A stretch of 64,000 nt of DNA from Roseiarcus sp963737365 (GTDB taxonomy: Bacteria > Pseudomonadota > Alphaproteobacteria > Rhizobiales > Beijerinckiaceae), in contig CAVTSD010000009.1 of assembly GCA_963737365.1 (NCBI GenBank), positions 62,001 to 126,000 of the forward strand, in the 5' to 3' direction. The translations under genes and the position numbers were made by a program. The notes beneath the pieces were generated by a model, which was not told the origin of the DNA, did not search any database, and saw only the letters and a list, made by a program, of their open reading frames with translations. Every line of letters starts with the position of its first letter. The first letter of the stretch is position 1. Positions 25,739 to 34,265 of the stretch are shown in pieces.

Positions 25739-25975
25739 CTAGTCATCGACGTCGGTGTCCGGCCGATCACCGCTTTCCTGTTCCTCGTGCCATTTCCCGG
25801 AACTGTCCTCGTATTCGATAGGGCCGCTTTGCCCTGGCGCACGTTGCTCCCGCGCGGCTTCCGCAGCGGCGGCGTGAGCGGCCTCATGAGTGGGAAAGGT
25901 CTCCGAGAAAACGTCGCCCACCTTGTAGGCCCATCCGCCATCGTGCTCGACAATCGTGTAAGTGATATGGGTCAT
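25739..25975 (-). CDS. DUF2188-like small protein
   Basis: A 78-residue protein starting at ATG 25975. The N-terminal part, TYTIVEHDGGWAYKVGDVFS followed by THEAAHAAAAEAAREQ, has the pattern of DUF2188 (a two-strand hairpin followed by an Ala-rich helix). The C-terminal 30 residues are acidic and polar. The stop codon lies in the CTAG that the neighbouring IS duplicated, so the insertion landed exactly at the end of the gene and left it intact. No function is known for the family. Confidence 0.7.
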   Translation of the reverse strand: MTHITYTIVEHDGGWAYKVGDVFSETFPTHEAAHAAAAEAAREQRAPGQSGPIEYEDSSGKWHEEQESGDRPDTDVDD

Positions 25976-26241
25976 AGGGTCGAAACTTTCCTCATTGCAC
26001 TCCGCGTTAAAACACGGTCGTCGGTCGCTGGGCCGAAGCTGTCATCTGGCGGCTTCGTTGCTATCTTGCAATGAGCTTAGCATCGCGACGCAGAACGGAC
26101 GTGTGGAGATCGCTGTCGGCTAGGCCCGCTATCTTATTGAAAAGCCCGTCCCGGCTTGCTTGACGAGGTGCCGGCGAGAAGCGCGCGGAACGGACCTCAA
26201 GCAGCAATCTGGGAACGTTTCCCCTAGAGGATAGGCCAACG

Positions 26242-27652
26242 GGTCCGTCGCGGAGGTGGTTGGAATTGGGTTTGCGTAGTCTCCGGGTTGTTCAACCCAA
26301 ATGATTCCGGCGTTGGCGCGCTGGAACGGAGACCACGCCATGACGAGGAGACCACGAAGGAGGCGGCTGTGGCCGCCGAAGCTTTGCTTTTCGATGATTG
26401 GTTCGACGGGATCGAGGACGGGGTCCGAACTCGGGTGCGCGGCTTCATCGAGACGATGCTGGAGGCGGAACTCTCCGAGGCGTTGTCGCGTCCGCGCTAC
26501 GGCCGGCGCAGACCGGGGGAGGACGAGGTGACGCCGTCGGTTGTCGGCGTGCGCCACGGGCATCGGGAGCGGACGCTGACGGGCACGTTTGGCAAGACGC
26601 GGATCGCCGTGCCGCGCGCGCGGTTGACCGGCGAGGACGGCAAGACGCGTGAATGGCGGAGCGGTTCGCTGCGCGCTTACCAACGCCGCACCCGGGCCGC
26701 CGACGCCTTGATCGCCAGGGCTTATCTCGCAGGGACCAACACCCGCCGCGTGCGCCGCGCGTTGAACGGGGTGTTTGCCGGGCCGGTCGGCAAGGACGTG
26801 GTCAGCCGCGTCTGGCGCAAGACGAAGGGGAACTGGGACGCCTGGAATGCGCGCTCGCTCGCCGAAGAGCCGATCGTGCGGCTGATCCTCGACGGCACGG
26901 TCGCGCGTGTCCGGCTCGACAGAAAGGCGACTTCGATCTCGTTGCTCGTCGCGCTCGGCGTGCGCGCCGACGGCCAGAAGATGCTGCTCGCGATCAAGAG
27001 CATGGGCGGACAAGGCGAGGCGGCCTGGCGCGCGCTGCTCGACGATCTCGTCCGGCGCGGGTTGCAAACGCCGGAACTGGTCGTCATCGACGGCGCGCCG
27101 GCCTCGAAAAGGCGCTGGCGGCGCTGTGGCCCGACATGGCTGTCCAACGCTGCACAGTGCACAAGCATCGCAATCTCCTCGCCCACGCGCCCGAGCGCCT
27201 GCACGAGGAAATCTCGAACGACTACCGCGACATGATCTACGCCGCGACGCGCGGCGAGGTTGAGACCCGGCGTAAGGCGTTCATCCGCAAATGGCGCCTC
27301 AAATGCCGCGCCGTCGCCGACAGCCTCGAGGAAGCCGGCGACAGGCTGTTCACATTCACGCGGTTCCCGCCGAGCCAATGGAAATCGATCCGAACCTCGA
27401 ACGCGATCGAGCGATTGCACGAGGAGTTCAAGCGCCGGATCAAGACCCAGACCGTGCTGCCCTGCGCCGAAGCCGCCATGCTGTTCTGGGCGCTGCTCGC
27501 CTCAGGACAGATCACCATGCGCAAGGTCGACCGATGGCAGACCCTCGCCGAAAAACCAGACGATCAGATCATTGACCTCGCCGCATGATCGGATAGCCTC
27601 ATGTCGCCCGAAGACGCGCCACCCAATTCCAACACAAGTCGCGACGGGACCT
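26242..27652 (+). mobile_element. IS256-family insertion sequence
   Basis: The ends GGTCCGTCGCGG...TTGGAATTGGGT (left) and the inverse of ACCCAATTCCAACACAAG near the right end form about 28-base imperfect terminal repeats. GCCAACG occurs just outside both ends (26235-26241 and 27653-27659) and is the likely target duplication. The single transposase gene is frameshifted. Confidence 0.75.
26288..27588 (+). pseudogene. IS256-family transposase, frameshifted
   Basis: Motifs of the Mutator/IS256 family are in order: LFDDWFDGIEDGVRTRVRGF, RSGSLRAYQRRTRAADALIA, then the first catalytic Asp (VRLILDGTVARVRLDRKA) and the second in LVVIDGAP. At about 27100 one G is missing. The downstream frame continues with GLEKALAALWPDMAVQRCTV and the catalytic Glu region SNAIERLHEEFKRRIKTQT. 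The start is uncertain (TTG 26288). One base would restore a protein of about 433 residues. Confidence 0.8.
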
Positions 27653-27860
27653 GCCAACGCTTCAATCATCTCTTCAACGAAGAGGTCAAACGATTTGGGC
27701 CGATCAGAGATTGCGAGATGCGTCTCCGAAATCGCCGTCAAGCACATGAGGAGGGCCTGTCGGCGCTATGAGCATGACATCTCCACGCTGCGCTACCGAT
27801 CCTGGCTTATTTTATTGGGGCGTCTTGTCTGCCACGCGCAGTTGGCGCATTCGTGTATCA

Positions 27861-29003
27861 ATGACGCCCTATTTATATTCTTCCAGGCCGGTGGTGCTGT
27901 TCGCGGGACGACGGCTGAATCTGCGAGAAGACCTGTCCGACTCGAGCGCTATTCGATCTCGCAGTGTTCACATTGCAAAGAGCTATAAAAACCGAGCGTG
28001 GCGGATACGATTTGCGACGCTTGCGGCCTTGGCGACATGCGTTGGCTTCGCCGAGCCGGTTGTAGCGCTAGACAGGGTGAAATTCGCGACCAACTGGCTT
28101 GCCGACCCGGAGGCGGGCGGGTTCTTTCAGGCCGTGGCTGACGGCACTTACGCTAAGCACGGACTTGATGTCACCGTTATTCCCGGCGGCCCGCAAACGA
28201 ACGGGGCGTTGATGTTGCTGTTCGGCAAGGTCGACTTCTTCATGGGCGGCGACCTTATCGGCGATTTCATGAGCGCGGAAAGCAAACTGCCGCTGGTAGC
28301 GGTTGCAGCCGACTTTCAGAAGTCGCCGCAAATCCTGATGTCGCATCCGGGCGTCGGTCTGGATAAATGGAAGGATCTGCCGAAAGCCAATGCCGTCTAT
28401 CTCGGCGCCGGTTCTATCAATACCTTCTATGCTTGGCTTAGACTGGTTTACGGCTTCAAGGATGAGGCGATCAGGCCTTATAATTTCAATTCGGCTCCAT
28501 TCATTCACAACAGGACGTCTATCCAGCAGGGATATGTCACCTCGGAGCCATACGAGATCGAGAAACAGGGCGGCTTCAGGCCGAACATCTTCCTGCTCTC
28601 CGATTACGGCTACTCGACTTATTCAACCCTTATCGAGGCTCGCCGAGACATCGTTGAGAGCAACCCTGACCTCGTGCAGCGCTTCGTCGATGCCTCCGCT
28701 ATCGGGTGGTATCACTATCTTTACGGCGACAACTCCAGGGCAAACGCGATGATCAAAGCGCAGAACCCCGACATCAACGACGATCAGATTGCCTACTCAA
28801 TTGAGCAATTGAAAAAATATGGCGTCGTTGATTCCGGCGATACGATCACCCTCGGGATTGGCGCGATGACCGATGCCCGCTGGAAGGATTTCTTCGACGA
28901 GATGGTGGCGATCGGAATGATCGACGAGCGCACAGACTACAAGAGCGCTTACACGTTGCAATTCGTCAACAAAGGCGTCGGACTCCATCTCCGGCCGAAG
29001 TGA
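27861..29003 (+). CDS. ABC transporter substrate-binding protein, NMT1/THI5-like (NitT/TauT type), orphan
   Basis: A periplasmic binding protein of the NMT1-like type, which carries aminopyrimidine precursors, sulfonates or similar ligands to an ABC permease. The mature part begins near LDRVKFATNWLADPEAGGFF and contains the ligand-loop IPGGPQTNGALMLLFGKVDF. The sequence FATLAALATCVGFAEPVVA before it looks like a signal peptide. However, the only in-frame starts (ATG 27861, ATG 27768) put 55-90 extra residues before it, and no ribosome site is seen. The true 5' end may have been lost or changed when the IS256 element landed 100 bases upstream. No permease or ATPase gene is adjacent. Confidence 0.75.
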   Translation: MTPYLYSSRPVVLFAGRRLNLREDLSDSSAIRSRSVHIAKSYKNRAWRIRFATLAALATCVGFAEPVVALDRVKFATNWLADPEAGGFFQAVADGTYAKHGLDVTVIPGGPQTNGALMLLFGKVDFFMGGDLIGDFMSAESKLPLVAVAADFQKSPQILMSHPGVGLDKWKDLPKANAVYLGAGSINTFYAWLRLVYGFKDEAIRPYNFNSAPFIHNRTSIQQGYVTSEPYEIEKQGGFRPNIFLLSDYGYSTYSTLIEARRDIVESNPDLVQRFVDASAIGWYHYLYGDNSRANAMIKAQNPDINDDQIAYSIEQLKKYGVVDSGDTITLGIGAMTDARWKDFFDEMVAIGMIDERTDYKSAYTLQFVNKGVGLHLRPK

Positions 29004-29337
29004 TTCAGTGTCTCGCGACCTGATCATCCTCGGTCTGGCCACTGCGGCAAAGGGCGGTCGAGGCGGGAACGCTGTGCTCCGACACTGTGTGAAAGAAAGA
29101 CAGGTCGAGCGCGGCTCGACGGAGATTTACGCGCGATCCAGGTCTATGCCGCCTGTCGTCGGGAGCAGAGCAAGCATTGCGCAAGCTGTCAATCGGCGTT
29201 GAACTTTGACCCTCGATCGGCGTCCAAGATTGACCCCATTTTGGAGACGGGTGCAGCGGGTAGCGCTCGCCCCGGCGGAGTTGGTTTGGGTTGCGCAGCC
29301 GGGGCGAGCGCGGATCGTGAGGAGCTTTGTCGTGAAG

Positions 29338-30066
29338 TCAGGCGCGGTTCTTGAAGCGCCAACTCTCATTGCCGGTTTCGACGATGTCGCAATGGTGAGT
29401 TAGGCGGTCGAGCAGCGCGGTGGTCATCTTCGGATCGCCGAACACGCTGGGCCATTCGCCGAAGGCGAGGTTGGTCGTGACGACGATCGAGGTGCGCTCG
29501 TAAAGCCGGCTGACGAGATGGAACAGCAATTGCCCGCCGGCTTGAGCGAACGGGAGATAGCCGAGTTCATCGAGGATGACGACGTCGAGGCGAGTGAGAT
29601 AGTCGGCGACGCGTCCCTGTCGTCCGGCTCGACTTTCGGCCTCGAGCTGATTGACGAGATCGACGGTGGTGAAGAAGCGCCCGCGCGATCCAGCGCGGAT
29701 GCAACTGCGCGCGATGGCGATGGCCAGATGCGTCTTGCCTGTGCCGGTTCCCCCGACGAGGACGACGTTGCGCTGCTGGGCGATGAAGCCGCCGCCGGCC
29801 AGATCGCGCACCAGAGCCTCATTGATCGGCGTTTCCTTGAAGGCGAAGTCGTCGACGTCCTTAGCCAGCGGCAGTTTGGCGACGGTGAGCTGATATTTGA
29901 TTGAGCGCGCTTGTTTCTCTGAGATCTCGGCCTTCAGGAGATCGCCGACGAAGCGCTGAGGCTCGTGCTTGCGTTTGAGCGCGGTGGCCAATGTCTCGTC
30001 GTAGGCGCTCCTCATGCCGTAGAGCTTGAGGCCGCTCATCATGTCGAGGACTTCGCTTCGTTCCAT
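29338..30066 (-). CDS. istB: IS21 helper ATPase IstB
   Basis: The 242-residue AAA+ protein assists the IS21 transposase in target capture. It shows Walker A VGGTGTGKTHLAIAIA (about residues 104-119), Walker B VVILDELGYLPF (about 164-175) and sensor 1 SIVVTTNLAFGEWP. It is complete, starting three bases after the istA fragment, but its partner transposase is split. Autonomous transposition is therefore unlikely unless another IS21 copy supplies IstA. Confidence 0.92.
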   Translation of the reverse strand: MERSEVLDMMSGLKLYGMRSAYDETLATALKRKHEPQRFVGDLLKAEISEKQARSIKYQLTVAKLPLAKDVDDFAFKETPINEALVRDLAGGGFIAQQRNVVLVGGTGTGKTHLAIAIARSCIRAGSRGRFFTTVDLVNQLEAESRAGRQGRVADYLTRLDVVILDELGYLPFAQAGGQLLFHLVSRLYERTSIVVTTNLAFGEWPSVFGDPKMTTALLDRLTHHCDIVETGNESWRFKNRA

Positions 30067-30069
30067 GGG

Positions 30070-30622
30070 TTAGGAGTTCCTGAGCTGATCGTAGCGGGCG
30101 CAGTCGGCGATCGGTGCGTGGCGGAGTTGCAAAGCGTCAGGCGTCAGGATTGTCGCCGCTGGCCCTGGATCGCGCTGACGCGCGAGAATGTTGATGACGA
30201 CGTCGGCCGAATGGACGCCCTCGGACAGCGCCTCAAGGCAGGCGGCTTCCACCGCGGGCAGCCCGTCGCTCAGCACCGCAGCGAGGATCTTGACCATCTG
30301 GCGGTCGCCGTCGTTGGAACCGGTCAGCTTGCGCCTCACCCGCTCCAGTGCAGTTGGCAACACCCAGTCCTTGAACGGCGCGCCGTTGCGCAGAGCGCCG
30401 GGCTTGCGCGCCAGAACCGGCACGTAATGCCAGGGATCGTATACGGTTGCGCCGCGCCCATAGCGGCGTGGATGTTCCGCCACGATGCGCCCGTCCTGGC
30501 GGATCACGACGCGCTCGGCGTAGGCGTGAATGTCGACGGGGCGGCCGACCGCGCTGGCGCTCACAGAGTATTTGTTGTTGTCGAACCGAACCAGGCAGGT
30601 CTTCGACACCGAGGCCGGAAGC
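30070..30622 (-). pseudogene. istA: IS21 transposase IstA, C-terminal fragment
   Basis: The coding frame starts abruptly at the IS481 junction with LPASVSKTCLVRFDNNKYSV, the beginning of the IstA C-terminal beta-barrel-like region. It continues through AERVVIRQDGRIVAEHPRRY and DPWHYVPVLARKPGALRNG to a stop just before istB. The missing N-terminal part ends with FHALP at 40,054 on the plus strand. The two fragments share the same proline codon region and the 7-base duplication GCTTCCG, so they were once one gene. Confidence 0.88.
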
Positions 30623-30690
30623 TGTAGTAGCTGGGACTTGATCTGACGGTCAGCGTCCGGAGATGGGTCGGTTCCGCCTGTCAGGTATGA

Positions 30691-30921
30691 TCAGGCAGCG
30701 ATTATTTTCTCCTTCGCCAGCGGCGTCGCGTCAAGGAACGTCTGCATCGGCGTTTTGCCGAAGCACCATCGTCCTTGGTGCGGCCTTTCCTCATTGTAAC
30801 TTTGGACCCAGCGATCAAGATCGACCTGGAGATCGGCGATCGAGCCATAGATCTTCTTGCGAAAGGCGATGCGATAGAACTCATCGAGCACCGTCTTGTG
30901 GAACCGCTCGACGACGCCATT
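30691..30921 (-). pseudogene. IS481 transposase copy 1, C-terminal part
   Basis: This fragment encodes GVVERFHKTVLDEFYRIAFR, including the catalytic Glu of the DDE triad, and ends with GRWCFGKTPMQTFLDATPLA and a stop. It is separated from the N-terminal part by the IS110 element at 30,922-32,513. Across the gap the gene would read KSPQTNGVVERFHK. Confidence 0.85.
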
Positions 30922-31180
30922 ATCCGGTATGTGATCCGTCGGCGCCTTGCTGTCCGCCTGTTTCCGAAAGGGAGACGGGGATATGGTGAGCCCATCCTGG
31001 ACAGGGGGTGCCGGGAGCACGAAGGTGCGGGCAGGCCGTCGATAGACAGTGGGCCGAGAGCCCGGGCTCGTTACATGGCCGCCCCTTGCGACTTTCCCGG
31101 ATGCGCCGTGAGCGCGGATCAGTAGATGTCGTGTTGCCCGCCAGCTCCCGCCCTGAACGAACAGAGACGGAGCAGCAACC
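30922..31180 (+). ncRNA. candidate IS110 bridge RNA region (left-end noncoding segment)
   Basis: IS110-group elements express a structured bridge RNA from the noncoding left end, upstream of the transposase, which base-pairs with donor and target DNA. This 259-base segment has no reading frame of its own. It contains several GC-rich inverted stretches, such as GGGCCGAGAGCCCGGGCTC near 31,050. The same segment is preserved in the other IS481 copy without its transposase. I have not been able to assign the target- and donor-binding loops. Confidence 0.4.
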
Positions 31181-32401
31181 ATGCGGATCATTGGTCTGGA
31201 TATCCACCGCGCCTTCGGCGAGGCGGTGGCCTGGGACGACGGCAAGCTCAAACGACTGGGGCGCATTGACATGCGCCGGCCTCTTCTCGAGGCTTTTGCA
31301 AAGAAGCTTTCGAAGGAGGACGTGGTCGTCGTCGAAGCGACCGGAAACGCGGCGCCGGTCGCAGCAGTGATCGCGCCGCACGTCAAGAAAGTCGTGATCG
31401 CAAACCCCAAGCAAGTGCGCGTCATCGCTCATGCGAAGATCAAGACTGATACGATCGACGCCAGCGTCCTCGCCCAACTTTATGCGAGCGGCTTTCTGCC
31501 CGAAGTCTGGATTCCGGATGAGCCTACGCAGGCGCTTCGCCGGCAGGTGACCCGGCGCAACCAGATCGTCCGGCAGCGATCGCGCTTGAAGAATATCATC
31601 CTGCACAGCCATCTGATCCCCTCCTGCCCGCACGCTGATCTGTGCGGGGCGAGCGGGCGGACATGGCTTTTTCATCAGGTCTTGCCGGAGGACGAACGGC
31701 TTGCCGTCGAACGGCATCTGCGCGAGCTCGATCGGCTCGGCGATGACCTCAAGGCCATCGAGCGTGACCTTGCCCGTTCGGCGTTAGGAGACGAGGGCGT
31801 CAAACGCCTGATGACAATCCCAGGGGTCGACATGGTGGTGGCGCTCGCCATCGTGGCCGCGATCGGCGACGTGGGACGCTTCGAGCAGTCGCAGAAGCTG
31901 GTGAGCTATCTCGGCCTCAACCCAAGCGTCAGACAGTCAGGTCCTGGACCGGCTTATCACGGCCGGATCACCAAGCAGGGCCGCGGCCATGCCCGAGGCA
32001 TGCTCGTCGAGGCCGCCTGGGCGGCAGCGCGAGCGCCGGGTCCCTTGCGCGCGTTCTTCCTGCGAGTCCGCGCCCGCCGCGGTCAGCATGTCGCCGCTGT
32101 CGCGACGGCCCGCAAGCTCGCGGTCCTCATCTGGCATCTGCTGAGCAAAGGTGAAAGCTACGTGTGGGCCCGACCGGCGCTGCACGCCAAGAAGCTGCGC
32201 GATTTGGAGCTTAAGGCGGGTTATAAAGCCGAACGCGGCCAAAGAGGCGCAGCTCACGCTGACAATATCAAGAGCCATCGCGATCAGGAGCGCAGGTGGG
32301 TCGAGCAAGCCGAGACGGCGTACGCGCGCTTCGTCGCCGGTTGGAATCCGCGTGGTCTCAAGCAGGCGCGCACAGGCGCCGCAACCGAGGGGCGACGATG
32401 A
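31181..32401 (+). CDS. IS110-family transposase (DEDD/serine recombinase)
   Basis: A complete 406-residue transposase. The RuvC-like DEDD residues are visible in IGLDIHRAFGEAVAW (D6), VVVVEATGN (E near 49) and KTDTIDASVLAQLYASG. The transposase_20 domain follows, with LMTIPGVDMVVALAIVAAIG and the conserved serine region GRITKQGRGHARGMLVEAAW. It starts at ATG 31181 with ACGGAGCAG upstream. Nothing suggests inactivation, so it may act on its own left and right ends, and possibly on the orphan left end in IS481 copy 2. Confidence 0.92.
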   Translation: MRIIGLDIHRAFGEAVAWDDGKLKRLGRIDMRRPLLEAFAKKLSKEDVVVVEATGNAAPVAAVIAPHVKKVVIANPKQVRVIAHAKIKTDTIDASVLAQLYASGFLPEVWIPDEPTQALRRQVTRRNQIVRQRSRLKNIILHSHLIPSCPHADLCGASGRTWLFHQVLPEDERLAVERHLRELDRLGDDLKAIERDLARSALGDEGVKRLMTIPGVDMVVALAIVAAIGDVGRFEQSQKLVSYLGLNPSVRQSGPGPAYHGRITKQGRGHARGMLVEAAWAAARAPGPLRAFFLRVRARRGQHVAAVATARKLAVLIWHLLSKGESYVWARPALHAKKLRDLELKAGYKAERGQRGAAHADNIKSHRDQERRWVEQAETAYARFVAGWNPRGLKQARTGAATEGRR

Positions 32402-32513
32402 AGGCTGCGCGGCAGGGCTTGCGCCTCGCGCCCTGCTCTTCGCCACGCGGTCGCCCGTGCGCGGGAGGAAAATAACTCAGATCCAGCAAAAAAACACTTG
32501 TCGATCACATCAG

Positions 32514-33317
32514 TCGTTTGCGGGCTCTTGGTCTTGGTGCGCGAATGGTCGACGTCCTCGAGCGCCAGATAGAGCTCATATTCGTGGTGCTCGGGGTTGC
32601 CGCAATATTCCGTGCCGCGATCAGTCAGCACGCGGCAGAGCCTCACCTCCCTCGCATCATAGAACGGCACGACGCGATCGTTGACGAGATCAGCCGCGGT
32701 GATGGGCGTCTTGCGATCATAGAGCTTGGCGAAAGCGACCTTGGCGTAGGTGTGGATGAAGGTCTGCTGGTAGATGCGGCCGACCCCCTTCATGTTGCCG
32801 ACGTAAAACGTGTCCTGAGCCCCACAATAGCCCGGCATTCGCTCTCGAACTCGCCATGCGCCTCCTTTTCGCTCTTGGCCTTCTCCAGCGCGACAAGCTG
32901 GCTTTCGGTCAGCACCAGGCCTTCCTGGGCGACCTTGGCTTCGAGGGCCTTCAGCCGTTTCTTCATCGTCTCCAGGTCGTGGCGCTGCCAAACCCCGCGG
33001 ACACCGGCCGGCGAGATCGAATGGCCGAGCTTGCGAAGCTCGTTGGCGACGCGGATTTGGCCGTAAGCCGGCCGGTCCAGCGAAAGCTCGACGATGATCG
33101 CTTCGACCTCGGGCGGCGTGCGGTTCTTCAAGATCGGCTTGCGCCGCGTCAGCTCCTGCAGCGCCAATTCGCCGCCGGCGTCATAAAGCTCCTTGAAACG
33201 ACAGAAACTGTCGCGGCTATAGCCCATCATTTTGCAGGCTTGGCTGACATTGCCGAGCTGTTTGGCCAGCTCCAGCAGCCCCACCTTGGCGCGGGTGATC
33301 TTCTGTTCCTTGGTCAT
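32514..33317 (-). pseudogene. IS481 transposase copy 1, N-terminal part, frameshifted
   Basis: Starts at MTKEQKITRAKVGLLELAKQ with the helix-turn-helix QACKMMGYSRDSFCRFKELY. It continues to KSEKEAHGEFESEC, where one C is missing from TGC-CCGGGC near 32,840. The next frame resumes with PGYCGAQDTFYVGNMKGVGR (first catalytic Asp) and RVLTDRGTEYCGNPEHHEYE (second Asp), then TKTKSPQT at the IS110 junction. The same missing base occurs in copy 2. Confidence 0.85.
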
Positions 33318-33437
33318 CGGTCGGTGTCCTTTCGAAACGCCGAGGCCGGGCGCTGCGAACCCCGACCACTCCGCGCCCGGCCTCGGCTTTCGCCTTAGCT
33401 ATGACACCAACTGTCAGATTAAGTCTTAACTACTGCA

Positions 33438-33867
33438 GCCGAGCTTCTTCTTCAGCAGCGTCCCGACGTAGCGCTCGTGGAAGTCGACGCCGAACCGTTC
33501 GGCGATGACACGCTTGAGATCGACACGCCGCCAGCGCACGACGCCGTCTTTCTCGCGCTCCGGGCCCGCTTCGACATTCGGGCGACCTCGGCCATCTGCG
33601 CGGATGACAGGCGCGGCTTCGGACCTTCGGTCCAGTCGTCGAGAAGTCCATCCGGACCCGAGGCGTTGAATCGGTGAACCCAGTCGCGAAGCGTCTGGCG
33701 GTCCATGCCGCCGATCCTCGCGGCCCCCCTCGGTCCATTCCGTCTCGAACTCCTGCCAACGACAGAAGCCGCCGGCTCTGGTTGACGTCCTTCGACCGGC
33801 GGGCCAGCCCGCGCAAATCTGCCGCCGATAGTCCTCTCGTAATCTGAACGCTGAAGGCATGGCGCAA
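33438..33867 (-). pseudogene. IS630-family transposase, N-terminal fragment
   Basis: The frames together give RHAFSVQITRGLSAADLRGL, the helix-turn-helix RIGGMDRQTLRDWVHRFNAS, GLLDDWTEGPKPRLSSAQMA, then EREKDGVVRWRRVDLKRVIA and FHERYVGTLLKK. At least two single-base shifts separate these blocks. The coding sequence stops at the end of IS481 copy 1. Its continuation, through the catalytic DDE region, is found at 41,533 and 43,162 on the plus strand next to IS481 copy 2, as expected if an inversion separated the two parts. Confidence 0.82.
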
Positions 33868-34265
33868 ATCCTCCTGCGCCGCCTTGAATCAGTCCGACCG
33901 CGATTCGGGAATCTAGAGGCTTCTGTGAGGTCCGCGGCGCGAAAGGGGGCGCGCCTGGTAACGGACCTCATTGAAGCTGGATTGAACGAAGACGCGGGGA
34001 GGTTGGCGCTGGCGCTGCTAAGGGCTTTGTGTCGGGCAGCTTCGGAGTTCCGTCGCGTCGGCTTGCAGCCAGGCGAGGCGAGCCTGATCGTTGTGATGAG
34101 CGATCGGGAGCAAATCGGGGTTCGCTCGCGCGGGGAGCGCGCGCCAATGTTGTGGGATGCAGGCTGCGACGCCATGAGGGCGCAAATCGCATCGACGACC
34201 TCCAATTGGCGGCGCGATGGGAGAGACGCGAATCGAGATTGTTGGTGGGATGGTCATGGTCGCGC
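33868..34265. other. noncoding stretch between IS630 fragment and IS91 transposase
   Basis: About 400 bases with no supported gene. The part beside the IS630 fragment (to about 33,925, with GATTCGGGAATCTAGAGGCT) is probably the IS630 terminus. The rest, downstream of the IS91 transposase, should include that element's replication-origin end. Open frames on both strands here are compositional, without motifs. Confidence 0.4.

Larger units (their letters stand above)
29187..30622 (-). mobile_element. IS21-family element, right half (istB and 3' istA)
   Basis: The right end carries two tandem terminal motifs, AATCGGCGTTGAACTTTGAC and GATCGGCGTCCAAGATTGAC, at 29191-29237. They match the end of the other half at 38,994 onward (GATCGGCGTCCAAAATTGAC). 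AAGC just outside (29183-29186) matches the inverse of GCTT at 38,991. The element is interrupted at 30,622 by IS481, inside istA, and its left half is now 8.4 kb away on the other side of an inversion. Confidence 0.85.
30922..32513 (+). mobile_element. IS110-family element inserted in IS481 copy 1
   Basis: The boundaries are defined by the interrupted IS481 reading frame: GACGCCATT on the left and CGTTTGCGGGCTC on the right are adjacent in the uninterrupted gene. The ends are ATCCGGTATGTGATCCG (left) and TCGATCACATCAGT (right), with a short subterminal inverted match, ATGTGATC / GATCACAT. No target duplication is evident, as expected for this family. A 259-base noncoding left end precedes the transposase. 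Confidence 0.8.
30623..33437 (-). mobile_element. IS481-family element, copy 1, carrying an IS110 insertion
   Basis: Ends: TGTAGTAGCTGGGACTTGAT (30623, right end of the element) and TGCAGTAGTTAAGACTTAAT (inverse of the end at 33437). These are imperfect terminal repeats. Without the IS110 insertion the element is about 1.2 kb. The copy at 40,055-41,532 lies in the opposite orientation, and its coding frames read the same. The left flank at 30616-30622 is one copy of the target duplication (CGGAAGC on this strand); the other copy lies beside copy 2. Confidence 0.88.

Noticed and set aside
26129..27067. A 312-codon open frame on the minus strand
   Set aside because: It is the complement of the IS256 transposase in GC-rich DNA. 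The plus strand carries the ordered Mutator-family motifs, while this frame has none.
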